Source: Sinonovacula constricta
Taxonomy: Eukaryota; Mollusca; Bivalvia; Cardiida; Solecurtidae
Length of the DNA: 64,000 bases
NCBI GenBank assembly: GCA_007844125.1
Contig: CM017564.1
Span: 16,418,362 to 16,482,361 of the forward strand
Reading direction: 5' to 3'
How positions within the stretch are numbered: position 1 is the first letter of the stretch; every line of letters begins with the position of its first letter. A program made the position numbers and the translations under genes. The notes below the pieces were generated by a model, which worked only from the letters and a program-made list of their open reading frames with translations, did not search any database and was not told the origin of the DNA. Positions 25,291 to 37,335 of the stretch are shown in pieces.

Positions 25291-27900
25291 TATTTACCTA
25301 TTCCCTGCCGCTTAGAGGATACATGGTTATCTGCAAATATCAGTCATCATTTGGACATGATTAAAAACTGTACTTTTTATCCACACACTTTGAATGGTCA
25401 TAATCTTAAGACTGCCTCAACTGCATCCAATGTCAATGACAAATCAGCTGTCATTTCAGTCTATGCATATTTCATTCAATTGTCCAAAAATTACTGACAA
25501 CATGGCGCTCAAGGGGGGTATAATGTTTGATAGTCATCTCTTGTTTCTATTTGATTTGATGTTTTTAAATTGTGATAATAGTTAAAATAGAATATTAAAA
25601 CAGATTATGTAATCTTAATATGCCTCAATATTAAAAAAAATACATTTAAATTAATTTAAAATCCTTGAAAAATAGACCTTTATAATAAAATAATAATTAC
25701 CAATATTTATTATACACTTAACATCCAATTGCTAAACTATCAAGTGATACCTGAATATTATGTACACATTTCCTGGAATATGGAAATAGCACCATATTTT
25801 TCGGTTATAACATGTTATTGAGACTTGCAAAAGCGGTGCACAGGGGATATTTCTTTTAAACCATGCAGATGCTTTACATCCCTGTGTATGAGAAACTGAA
25901 ACCTGTTTTTGCATCCCTTGCCACTTTCTATCTAGGGAAATAAAGAGAACATCATTTTATTTAAAAAATAATAGAAATCTGACACCTTACAACTGAAAAG
26001 GTACACAGGGAGACATGTTTGGGTATTAAGACTCATCTAAGTTCCGGACAAAATTATGGATGAATTAATAAAACTATGTTATTTGTTCAAAGCTGGCAGG
26101 TTAAAAGGATTAAAAGAACATAAGGATTTAAGACAAATAGTGCTTAAATTAAATGGTAGTGTTCTTAAAGTAAATTTAATTTTCTATCTTTTTTTAATGA
26201 ATGGAATTCCGTCACATGACATTAAACTTGGTTAAAATGATTTATATTTTTTTTATTAAAAGTATGTTTTGTAAAATGATAAAGGGTAAAGTTTATTAGA
26301 AAGAAAAACAATGTAACCATACAATTCAGTTTCAAAAAATAAAACACATGAATGAAGGCCTTCATGTTAAATGTCACACTTTTTTGGGTGCACAGGGGAC
26401 AAACTTAGCTACGTATTCTTTCATAACTTTTTTACTGATTGAGCCATTCAGCTGAAACTCAATAAATGTGTTGTCAAGATTTTTTGGTCCACGAATTGCC
26501 TGCAAACACTTTTTAAAAGTGAAAGGAATTAAAGTTAAGAGAGAGAAAAGAAAAAGCCTCATTATTTTGAAAAACACCCATATGCCTGTCTTGAGCGATT
26601 TTTTTGCAGTTGTCAAAATTAGCACAAGCCTGCAATCCCTGCACTTGCTGCTATCACGGCTTGCTCAAATTCTGGGTTTTATAGAGCTTGTTGAACACAA
26701 TGATAAAAAAACATGATTGTAAAAAATTAAGGCTTGTTTATCCAAGATTCTAATTTCAATAACTCATCATTGATGTGAAGATATATATTCAGGACTTCTC
26801 ATGTTCAAGATAAGACCTGAATCAGTATTGAGACATTTTAACTTACTACCATTGCACGGTTGTCAAGATTTTTTTTTGCGATTGTTTTTTTGCTTGGACA
26901 TACGCATAAAAAAGGAAGAACCTTGAAATGAATGTAAATCTTTTATATTCACAATTGCTTAGTGGTCTTCGCCCTTTCACCCTGCTTTGGCCGTTTGGGC
27001 ATGAATCCCTGAAGTCAAACAGACCCCGGCTATATATCAGGGTGGACAATTGTCAGCTGCTTTAATGTAATAGCCTGTTCTTTGGCTCTTGAGTCATTGT
27101 CTGTTTGATAGTGGAAAGGGATACAAAATAGATTGAAAGGTTTTGTATTATTTTTGATTACACCGAAAACTGAAAAGAAAATCATTGTTGTGTGTTTAGC
27201 CTGTTGCATGATTATAACATTTTAGGGTTTTGATATTGGCAAACATTTTTTTATTTTTTAAGTGAAAGTCTATTTTTCAAAGGAAATTTCGCAAGCACCA
27301 GCTATATAGAAAAAATGAAAAATCAAGATGTCCTCAAAACCTCTCAACCAGATGTCTTAAAACAGTCTAGAGATCGTAGCTGGAACATTGGAATTTTTAT
27401 TGAAAAATAGATCATTTTTATTTTATTTTTGCATTTGAAAATCCCTATTAAGACCAACTTTTGCCAAAAAAGATAATATTCAAAGAGATTCTCATGCTGT
27501 CAGTGTTGAGATCCTTAAATACATGTTCCCTTCAAATTCCATTGAAAAATGGTACATAATAAAGAATTTAGAGTGAAAATGGGCTCTACAAAATGTGTAA
27601 AACATGGTCAATTGTTTGAGATTGGTATACATTTCTCAATCTTATGGATCAATATTTTTGATGAACACAATAAAAAAAAGTTTATATTTTGTAAAAAAAA
27701 AAGCTTAAAAGCTGGTAACATATTTTTTGAGTCATATGGACGAGGGCTTAATATAAGTCATCAGGCATGACTAAACAGACTTCTAAGAGTTGAAATTGAC
27801 ATAAGAGCTGAGGACTGTTACTTGAGACTCAACTGCTCAACAACATCTGGTGAACATGACTGTAGGTCAAGATAATTTTTTTGTCTAGGTTCCCAGGCTG
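25291..27900. other. AT-rich noncoding sequence
   Basis: No convincing gene. It contains three occurrences of a TGCACAGGGGACA-like motif (25837, 26002, 26389) also seen in the palindrome arms, and an isolated minus-strand open stretch of 83 codons (26625-26374) without recognisable homology. Confidence 0.5.
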
Positions 27901-28500
27901 TCAAGCGGTCCTTATTTTTAATCCCCCACCACAGAGTGGAGATGGGATTATAGGAATGCACTACGTCCGTCTGTCAGTCTGTCTGTCCACCCGCTGTCCA
28001 TCTGGCTGTAACATTTCGTGTCCAGGCTATATCTTACTTATGCATGGATGGATTACCATATTACTTGGTACAAAGTTTGTCCTCATTGAGACGATGTGCA
28101 GTGACCTTGAACCGGGTCCATACCTCAAAGGTCAAGGTCACACAAGACATTTAAAGGTCAAAAGTACACATGCTCGTGTCCGCGCTACAACTTACTTATG
28201 CATTGATCGATTACCCTATTACTTGGTACAGATGTCCTCATTGAGACGATGTGCAGTGACCTTGACCCGGGTCCATACCTCAAAGGTCAAGGTCACACGA
28301 GACATTTAAGGTCAGAGTACACATGCTCGTGTCCCCGCTATAACTTACTTATGCATTGATGGATTATCATATTACTTGGTACAAATGTTGTCCTCATTGA
28401 GACGATGTGCAGTGACCTTGACTAGGGTCCATACCTCAAAGGTCAAGGTCACACAAGACATTTAAAGGTCAGAGTACACATGCTTGTGTTTGCGCTATAA
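27901..28500. repeat. Dispersed repeat, second family
   Basis: Tandem units of about 145-150 bp with ACATGCTCGTGTCCGCGCTA, TTATGCATTGATGGATTACC, TTACTTGGTACAAATGTTGT and TCAAAGGTCAAGGTCACACG. The left end carries a GTCCGTCTGTCAGTCTGTCT-type run. Confidence 0.75.
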
Positions 28501-30125
28501 TTATGCCCCCCTTTGAAGAAGAGGGGTATATTGCTTTGCACAGGCATGTCGGTCGGTCGGTCCGTCGGTAGACCAAAGCTTGTCCCAGTGATAACTCCAC
28601 AAGTCCTGGACGTATGGTCATCAAACTTGACATGAAGGTTGGGCCTGACCAGTAGATGACCCCTATTGATTTTGGGGCTCATCGGGTCAAAGGTCAAGGT
28701 CACGGTGACCTTTAATGGTAAAATAATTTTAATGCTTGTCCAAGTGATAACTCAACAATGCCTAGACCTATGGTCATCAAACTTGATATAGAAGTTGGGC
28801 CTGACCAGTAGATGACCCCTTGTTTTTGGGGGTCATCGGGCCAAAGGTCACAGTGACCTTGAATGGTAAAAGGTTGTCCATGTGATAACTCGACAATGCC
28901 TGCACCCATGGCCCTCAGACTTGACTTTCAGTTTGGGCCTGACCAGTAGATGACCCCTATTGTTTTTGGGGGTCAAAGATCAAGGTCACAGTGACCTTGA
29001 ATGGTAAAAGGTTGTCCGAGTGATATCTCGACAATGCCTGCACCCATGGCCCTCAAACTTGACTTTGAGGTTGGGCCTGACCAGTATATGACCCCTAATG
29101 ATTTTAGGGGTCATTGGGCCAAAGTTCAAGGTCACAGTGACCTTGAATGGTAAAAGGTTGTCCGTGTGATTACTCGACAATGCCTGCACCTTTGGCCCTC
29201 AAACGTGACTTGGAGGTTGGGCCTGACCAGTAGATGACCCCTATTGTGTTTGGGGGTCATCGGGCCAAAGGACAAGTCTCTGACCTTGAATGGTAAAAGG
29301 TTGTCCGAGTGATAACTCGACAATGCCTGCACCCATGGCCAACAAACTTGACTTGGAGGTTGGGCCTGACCAGTAGATGGCCCCTATTGATTTTAGGAGT
29401 CATTTGGGCCAAAGGTCAAGGTAACAGTGACTTTGAACGATAAAAGGTTGCCCAATGATAACTCAACAATGCCTGGGCCCATGGCCCTCAAACTTGACTT
29501 GGAGGTTGGGCCTGACCAGTAGATGACCCCTATTGATTTTAGGGGTCAAAGGTCAAGGTCACTGTGACCTTGAAAGCAAACTCGACAATTCCTGGACCTA
29601 TGGTCATCAAACTTGACATGAAGGTTGGGCCTGACCAGTAGATGACCTCTCTTGACTTTGGGGATCATCAGGCCAAGGTTAAGGTCACAGTAACCTTTAA
29701 CGCAAAAAAAATTAACAAATCTTCTCCCAGTGATATCTCAACAATGCCTGAATCTATGATCATCAAACTTGACATGTAAGTTTGGAGTCATTGGGTCAAA
29801 GGTCAGGTTCACAGTGACCTTGAATGCGAAAATGTTTCAAGTGATAATTGGACAATGCCTGCACCCATGGCCCTTGAACTAGACTTGGAGTTGTGTCTGA
29901 CCTGTAGATGACCCCTTATGATTTGAGGGGTCATTGGGTCAAAGGTCAAGGTTACAATGGCCTTGAATGAAAAAAGCCTGTCTGTGTGATAACTTGTCAA
30001 TGCCTGCACCTATGGCCCTCAATCTTAACATTTAGATTTTTGGTGACCAGCTGATGACTCCTATGGATCTTGAGGTCATAGAGTCAAAGGTCATGGTCAT
30101 AACACACTCTATCCTCAAACTTTGA
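28501..30125. repeat. Dispersed repeat with nuclear-receptor-like motifs, about 11 tandem units
   Basis: Same family as 24511-25290, starting CCCCCCTTTGAAGAAGAGGG. Perfect GGTCAnnnTGACC sites lie at 28698-28710, 28846-28858, 28984-28996, 29130-29142 and 29557-29569. Many AGGTCAAGGTCA direct repeats are also present. Confidence 0.8.
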
Positions 30126-30189
30126 ATGGTCATAATCTTAAAACTGCCTCAACGGCATCCATTGTCAGCGACAAATCAGCTGTCATTTC

Positions 30190-30640
30190 GGTCAATGCAT
30201 ATTCCATTCCTCATTGAGATGATGTGCAGTGACCATTACCCAGGTCCATACCTCAAAGGTCAAGGTCACACGAGACATTTAAAGGTCCAGTACACATGCT
30301 CGTGTCTGCGCCATAACTTACTTATGCATTGATCGATTACCATATTACTTGGTACAAATGTTGTCTTCATTGAGACGATGTGCAGTGACCTTGATCCGGG
30401 TCCATACCTCAAAAGGTCAAGGTCACATGAGACATTTAAAGGTCAGAGTACACATGCTCGTGTCCGCGCTATAACTTAATTATGCATTGATGGATTACCA
30501 TTTTACTTGGTACAAATGTTGTCCTCATTGAGACAATGTGCAGTGACCTTGACCCGGGTCCATATCTCAAAGGTCAAGGTCACACGAGACATTTAAAGGT
30601 CAGAGTACACACGCTTGTGTCCGGGCTTTTTACATTTAGC
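30190..30640. repeat. Dispersed repeat, second family (continued)
   Basis: Three further units matching 27901-28500, so the 28501-30125 family appears to be inserted in, or nested between, copies of this family. Confidence 0.7.
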
Positions 30641-31800
30641 AGTGTAGGCATGTCAATTCTTACTGGATTTATTGACCTTATACATTTCATGTACTTTTAG
30701 CAACAATAACTGAATTGATCCAAGAACTCGAACCAATTGCAATTTGTACCAGTAATCCATCATTAAGTTTTGGGTCCATAAAATGACAATGCTCAGTAGA
30801 GGAGAAGATATCAATATTCCTTGAACGGGTTCAACAAGTTGTACAGATTGATACTTAGGGCACTCTACCAAGCATTATCATTATGTGCAACAAGATTAAA
30901 AAAACAACAACTATGGACACAAATGTGATAATATATTTATAACATGTGCTTTTCTCATCAAAAGCAGTAAAACATTTGTTTTGACGTCACCACAATATAT
31001 ATGTATCACTTTATCGAAAACACTTCAGGTTTGCTATTTCATCGATGTTATAAATCAAGGACTCATTTTCCATCCTATTTTTAGTCAAAATAACCTTGAC
31101 ATTGATCTTACCTACACTACACACAATTTGAAAAGCTTAAACAAATATCCTTTTATAATATGTACAAATATCCAATAATATTTAAGTTACCGATCAAACA
31201 ACTTGTATTTCCTATATTCCCACTCTTGACCAGTGGTTGTGTACAATTTTGGTCAGATTCAACGTTCCAGTCAGGTTGCGAGAAAAACAAAATATACTAA
31301 AAACAACGGGGGATATAGCCGTCCTTTGGACTGCCTTGTTCCTACTATTTCCTTATTTTTTTTATTCCTTCCTACTTTTTCTTACTTTTTGGTCCAAAAC
31401 TCCTGAAATTTCCTACTGTTTTGGTTCAAGATGTGTAGTTCACAACTACCTTATAACAATAGTTAGAAAATGGTAATATATTTGTAAGATATTTCCTATT
31501 GGGAGTGAATAGAAGACTGGAATCATCTTGATGAGACTGTACGGACTGGGGGTGCAGACTGGTGGTCTATGCCTGCTTACTTCATGATCACACCAAGGTG
31601 AAAGATGTATGAGAGTCAAAAGACCAGTCTATGCAGTCGGTAAGATGTATTCTAGTTTGCAAGTCATGTCTGTGAGTGATACAAAGTTCTGCCCAAACGT
31701 ATGTAAAACTCCTACCTTTTTAGTACAAATTCCTTATTTTTCCTACTTTTCTCATACTTTTTGGTAAATTTTATCCCTTTTTTCTCCTACTTTTTAAAAC
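30641..31800. other. Noncoding, nothing recognised
   Basis: AT-rich with T-rich tracts (CCTTATTTTTTTTATTCC type) near 31340-31400 and again near 31730-31800. No gene or ordered repeat seen. Confidence 0.5.
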
Positions 31801-32420
31801 AAGTTCACTTGACAGCCTGGGTTCCGTGTTCTGTGTGTGTGTGTCCATCCGGACTGAACCTTGATCGGGTTGTATCTTGACCATGCATTAACAGATTTTC
31901 AAAAAGCTTCCTGTGAAGGTTCACTATGATGATGTGGCGTGTCGCGCACAAGACCCAGGCCTGTACGCCAAAAGGTTAAGGTCACACTAAGGGGTTAAAT
32001 GTCAAAATGAGTACTGTTGATACGACATGTCTGGACTGAATCTTTTCCGAGCTGTATGTTGGCCATGCGTTACACGATTTTCAAAAAAACTTCTCTTAAG
32101 GTCCACCATGATGGGATGGCGTATCCATACAAGACCCAGGCCTGTACCTCGAAGGTCAAGGTCACACATTGATGTCTAAAGTTTAATGATTACTCTTGAT
32201 AGGATTGTATCTTGTCCTGTCCGCCTCTTAACCAACCATTTCACGATTTCCAAGAATCTTGACAAGAATGTGTATGACGATGAAGTGGACAACAAGTCTC
32301 AGATAAACGAAAGGACAAGGTCGCACTTAAAGTGAAATGTTTAAATGAGTACTGTTGAAATGACAGGTCTGGGCTGTATCTTTTTCATCCATTATAGGAT
32401 TTTCAAAAAAAACTTGCCAT
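31801..32420. repeat. Degenerate dispersed repeat
   Basis: Three or four diverged units with GTGTGTCCATCCGGACTGAA, CACGATTTTCAAAAA and GACCCAGGCCTGTACCTCGA followed by AGGTCAAGGTCACAC. Related in layout to the other AAGGTCA repeats. Confidence 0.6.
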
Positions 32421-35400
32421 GGAGGTTCACTATGATGAGACGCAGGTTCCACGTATTGTTCAACTTCACGTTCTTCTGCATTGCAATTGAATGGAAAAGC
32501 ATTATGCATCTAGTTTTATTTCCCTATAGCAAAACAAAGTGCAAGTATAACCGTATGTGTAGTATTGGCCTGTGCGGTTTACACATACATGCGAACTCTA
32601 CCGGCGGTAGGTAAAATTAACCGTTTTTGAGACCCTTCTAACGTCGAAATCTACCGTTATTGAAAGCTCTTTTCAAAAACCTCAAAATTATATCAAATTG
32701 GCCTTAAATTATCTTTTAAAAACCTCAAAATTCTATCAACCATGCTAAAATATCATATTCATCTGTCACTTTAAAGAACATGGTGCAATTAACAACTTGT
32801 CAAATCACTTCACACTTACGCCGAGATCGTTGCTAAGTTACCAGTACGGTACAAAAACCACTAATCAGCATTCTTTGTAAACTGGCATTCTACTAATCAG
32901 CATTTTTGTAAATATCAAAGACATTATAAATGTGTCAAAACATTTGGGCGGGAAAATTGACATACACAATGCTGCAGTCGTCTGCTCTTACACTCCGACC
33001 TGTTTTGACAGTCAGATTTGACTTTTGAGCAGCTCTTCCGAATATAAACTTGTTTTTTTTACAAATCAGAGGTAATATTCCTTTTGTATCTCAAAAAACA
33101 ACAACAAAAAAACACTGACATTTGACAAGTCCCTTAACGAGACCTAAATCTACCTCTCTGTCATTGCCAAAGGTTCACATGTCTGGGTGTACACCAGTTA
33201 ATCGTGGTCACTTTGCCATGCCAAACAATGTTAGTCATTCATGAAGAATCCCAGTTGCAACGATGTACGTAGAAAAGATATTCATTGAAGTACTTCAGTT
33301 AAAATTCTAGTTCATAATTGCCCGTAGGAGTCGTGATACACTGGACCCGAAGCTGTATCATACATTTCCCTATCTCCTAACGCAGCATCTAGGCTTTGGG
33401 TTACAGTTCTATCATTGTCCAATTTACAGTTTATAAAGAATGTTTTTGAAAAAAAATGATGTTTATGAAAACGTTGGATGTACTTGTATGGCAATTGGAG
33501 CTATTGATCGTTTGTGCTGACATTAAACGAATGAGTACTTTGGCGCTCATGGGTCACTTCGGTGGGGGGAGGGAGCAGGTCTGGTTTCAAATGTTTAAAT
33601 GGGTAGATTTCCTGGGTGTGACCTTTTGTACGTATCGGGCCTTACTATTAAGGGGCGGGCTCATACACCCGCCAATGACACATACATGTACAGTTGGCAT
33701 TGGTTTCATATTAACCGTGACCAATTAAATCGAAGTGCTTAATTCAAATTACATTCCAAAAACTTATCGTTCAAATCTCAAAAAGGCACTATGATCATGC
33801 CTTTATTAGCTCACTGACACTCATGCCTGCAAACAGTAGTACCAATTACAGTTAACCAGTACCATTTCCAGTTAACCTTTACATTATGACCTAACAATAT
33901 TTTGAGGGGGGGGGGGGGGGGGGGTCATGCAATGATTGGCAGGTCTTTTTGAAAGGAGCATGGCATTATTGGTCGGCGCCCAGAAGGAGCCACTTCGATG
34001 GATAATTTAAAGCTGATGCAATTCGGGAGGGACTAACACTAGCCCCGCTCCCCTAGATTACTTAATTATACACGAAGAAATAACTTAATTCACTCTAACC
34101 TATATAAAGTATACAATCAACCATAGTGTATATAGTGATTATACTACATAACCACACACATAGTTCGTATCATTTGAAACTTAATTGAACGTAGTTTATA
34201 CGAGTCATAATACGTAAAAAAAAGTTGACATAAATAATTTCACAATATGACTTTTGACATTGAAAAATCGGAAAAGGCTATTCACGTTCATTTTCTGAAT
34301 AAAGAACAAAACTCATGTTCCTGCTGAACCGTGATCTTTATTTGCATACATTTTAGTGGCGCTTGTCTCAAGTTACGAATATAAAAGAGTCGCGGAATAT
34401 GGTGTCGTTTGCGTCTCCGTTACATTCTTAAAGGTTTAACCTTACATTTTGGTACTTTTTTCACAATTATGACATCAAAGCGTAACACAATCTATTAAAT
34501 AATTTTCCTGAGATTCGTTACAGAAAAAACTTTTTCTGGTGCCAATCTTGTGTACAGTCCCTTTAATAACATCAGAATATTGTTATCTCATTTGTGGCTC
34601 GAATACCTTCATAGATAACTTTAAGGCGGAAAGAGTTACAAGAAATATAATTCATTAAAAACCCCTCTATATTTCTGAAAACGTATCCAGGTCTCAACTA
34701 TGAGACTGTAGGTACACCCCTTGCGTTCCGATAATCCTGTCATTTCTATAACAAATACAGTTTTAATGAGCTACCAATTTCTGCACATGTTTGAGATTAA
34801 GTTGCGAAAAAAAAATCGCAACAAATATTGCTTGCGGGTCTGTAAATTCAACTCCGTAAGAAGTCAATTAACTAAAATGCAGCCGGTACAATTATGAATT
34901 AGTATACCGATGTGTTAAACCCATGTTAAACTATGCATGTAGACTTCAATATAATGTGTTTTGATTTTAAAAATCACTTGTATCCGTCTAGGTGATCATC
35001 GACCCACGACAACTGCGTAATATATGCTTGACCCTGTGACCTGCATTGCTCCCGGTCAGTCGCTGCATCTCGAAATTTGGCAACGGGCGATCCCATTATT
35101 TCCTCTAGGGTGTATCGCACCATTATCGATTATTTTTTGACGTTTATTTCCCTTTTCATTGATTATGTTATTCGTCATATGTACGGCGGATGTATTTGAA
35201 AGCAGGGATGAGTCGATTTGTTTTTTTTTTGAAAGTTTTAACAGGAAACATTGTAAATGTCAAATCAGTAGCATCAAACACGCCGCCCCTCTGGCCTGAC
35301 TCTGTCGCACGTGTGCGCAGATCAAAGACCTTTGATTATTAGAGGCGTAGATATACTGTACCGACACTTTCATAAAATAAAGAACAAATTTAATTTCTAA

Positions 35401-35539
35401 TCATTAGTTTTGATGACAAATTATAATAAAAGTTGGAAATTATTTTTGCAAGTTTTGGAAGTGATACATTAATTAGTGTATATACTTTGTATTAAGGGGA
35501 GGATTTTTTGTATACTAGCGTTACGTATTAAATGGAATA
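32421..35539. other. Noncoding region upstream of nanos
   Basis: No coding region found. It contains an 18-G homopolymer (33907-33924). An octamer ATTTGCAT (34340-34347) lies 32 bp before TATAAAAG (34380-34387), and a T6 run follows near 34455. The nanos promoter should be near the right end but no clear core element could be assigned. Confidence 0.5.
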
Positions 35540-35540
35540 A
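35532..35540 (+). promoter_or_regulatory. Two-codon upstream ORF overlapping the nanos start
   Basis: ATG GAA TAA at 35532-35540. The last A of its stop is the first A of the nanos ATG (TAATG). If transcription begins upstream, scanning ribosomes meet this minimal uORF first, and nanos translation would need leaky scanning or termination-reinitiation. Its presence in the mRNA is inferred. Confidence 0.4.
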
Positions 35541-36140
35541 TGGCGAGTGGAAGATGGAATATTTATAAGAAGTTATTTTTTGACGATGATGACATTGCAC
35601 GATTAACGGGAGCCCCAGGAAGTCCTAATATAGATGTGGATGACTCTGGATGTTCAGAATTGCCGCAGAATTTCCGCAACATGCCAGATGACGAACCATG
35701 TAGTGGTACATCTACGTTTCCCTCCAGTGCAATATCGGCACCGATTTTCACACCTAGACATAGTTTTCCAGTGAGGGATGTTCCTCTTGCTGTAACGTGC
35801 GCAACGGAACTGTCGCTGCACACACATCCGTCGCATGACGTTGCGATCAGATCTCCGTTGCGTTCTTCTTTAACGCCCGAAGCTCCAACGTTTTATCCAA
35901 GGCGGTCAACTAACTATTGGGGGAATGTTTCACTTCCTGAAGCCGGAATGTTCCCGCCTATCCACCAGTCGTTGACGCGTGTCCATGAACACGTACAGAA
36001 GTTGCCATCTACGTTCACAACAGAGACTGGCGAGGCATTTTCAGGCGGTGGTTTCACTGTGTTGAGTGTCCGGCGACAGGCTCAAACGTCCAGGAGTCCG
36101 CCTTTCTTCGTTGCCCCTTCCACTCGGCGGATGTCGACAG
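35540..36140 (+). CDS. nanos: Nanos, exon 1
   Basis: First coding exon of a nanos homologue, residues 1-200 plus one base. Start ATG at 35540; donor GACAG|GTTGGT at 36141. The region is Ser/Pro/Thr-rich and of low complexity, as is usual for the poorly conserved N-terminal part of Nanos. The very N-terminus (MASGRWNIYKKLFFDDDD) has spaced aromatic residues that might serve as the CCR4-NOT-binding motif known from other Nanos proteins, but this is only a suggestion. Base composition is clearly higher in GC than the surroundings. Joined to 36427-36833 it gives a 335-residue protein. Nanos represses translation of target mRNAs with Pumilio and marks germline or multipotent cells. Confidence 0.85.
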
Positions 36141-36426
36141 GTTGGTGTATTATAACCCGTAGAGATAAACAGTTTCCGACTACTTCCGACTTTAACTCAT
36201 GTATTATGCAGTGTCCTAGTTTTGTTGTCATTTTTGTATGGAAAATTAGTATACTTATCAATCTGTTTGACCTAAGGCAAAGCGTGTATTAGGATATGAT
36301 TGGTCATACGCATCATATGATTCTTAATTATTTGATGCGAGTTGTTGAATAATTTAACACATATCTTAATTACGTAACGTTAAGCTGTCCTCGATTTTTT
36401 TATAGCGTATTCCTTCATTTTATCAG

Positions 36427-36833
36427 GTGATTTTGACGCGACGACCACACAGTTGGAGAACCTCTGCTCACTGCTGGAGATCAACGCGAGCCTAAGCTCC
36501 CACGGCAGCGCACCCTCTCAGCAGCACCAGCCGCGTCCGACTTGGCCTCCAGGTGGTCCCGGCTTCGGACGGGATAATATTTGCACATTTTGTCGACGTA
36601 ACGGTGAGCGACAGTCGGTGTATACATCGCATGCTTTAAAGGATGCCAACGGAAACGTGATTTGCCCGATTCTGCGACGCTACGTGTGCCCAATCTGCAG
36701 GGAGACAGGGGACAACGCCCACACCGTCAGTTACTGTCCCCGCGGTAGAGGCATTTCCACAGTCGTCGAGACTCCGCGTAAGAGCTGTGGATGCACGAGA
36801 AATTGTCTGCACGGGGTCAACAGACATCACTGA
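36427..36833 (+). CDS. nanos: Nanos, exon 2 with the zinc-finger domain
   Basis: Acceptor TTCATTTTATCAG; the first two bases complete the split Gly codon; stop at 36831-36833. It contains the paired CCHC zinc fingers that define the family. Finger 1 is C253-x2-C256-x12-H269-x10-C280 and finger 2 is C288-x2-C291-x7-H299-x4-C304. These are exactly the Nanos spacings, and the conserved [21 protein letters not shown] core is present. The C-terminal tail after the fingers is short and has extra Cys residues (SCGCTRNC). The 286-bp intron lies before the finger exon. No truncation or frameshift is seen, so the gene looks functional. Confidence 0.93.
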
Positions 36834-37254
36834 TAGATTGACAAGAACCGTGAACCATCGTACACGTGCCTTGAAATTAAGCTGGTGGTCTTACTTTGCT
36901 AATGACTATACGACGCAGACATTATTGTTAACACTATTTTAGGGTTGTTGTGCCAGACTAGATTGTCATTTTTTTCATCTTATTATTTTTAATTTCAACA
37001 TCACCATTTCAATAATGAATAATACATAATGTGAGAATATTTTTTCCATTTTTATGCTTAGATATTTTAGATGCAGTTTGAGTGAATAGTTATATTGAAT
37101 TACAATCAGGAGGAGTTCTTCATTAACATTTTATTGCAGTTCATATGAATTAAAAAAGTTAAACTTTTAAAACAATTCAGTTAATAGTTTAAACAAGATG
37201 TATTCAACGTTTTTAATACTTTTATACACATCAGAGAAGTGAACTTAGTTTGCA

Positions 37255-37335
37255 TACAACGTGCACATCGTGCTATGGGTATACAACGTGCACATCGTGC
37301 TATGGGTATACAACGTGCACGTCGTGCTATGGGTA
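37255..37335. repeat. 27-bp tandem repeat, 3 copies
   Basis: Unit TACAACGTGCACATCGTGCT followed by ATGGGTA. Copies at 37255, 37282 and 37309; the third has G for A in CACGTCG. It lies about 420 bp after the nanos stop and could be in its 3' UTR. Confidence 0.85.

Noticed and set aside
26374..26625. 83-codon minus-strand frame
   Set aside because: No homology or splice context is recognisable, in an AT-rich region. Mentioned only for its repeated motif.
33907..33924. 18-G run as a G-quadruplex regulatory site
   Set aside because: A plain homopolymer is a common sequencing and assembly problem, and nothing links it to a gene.
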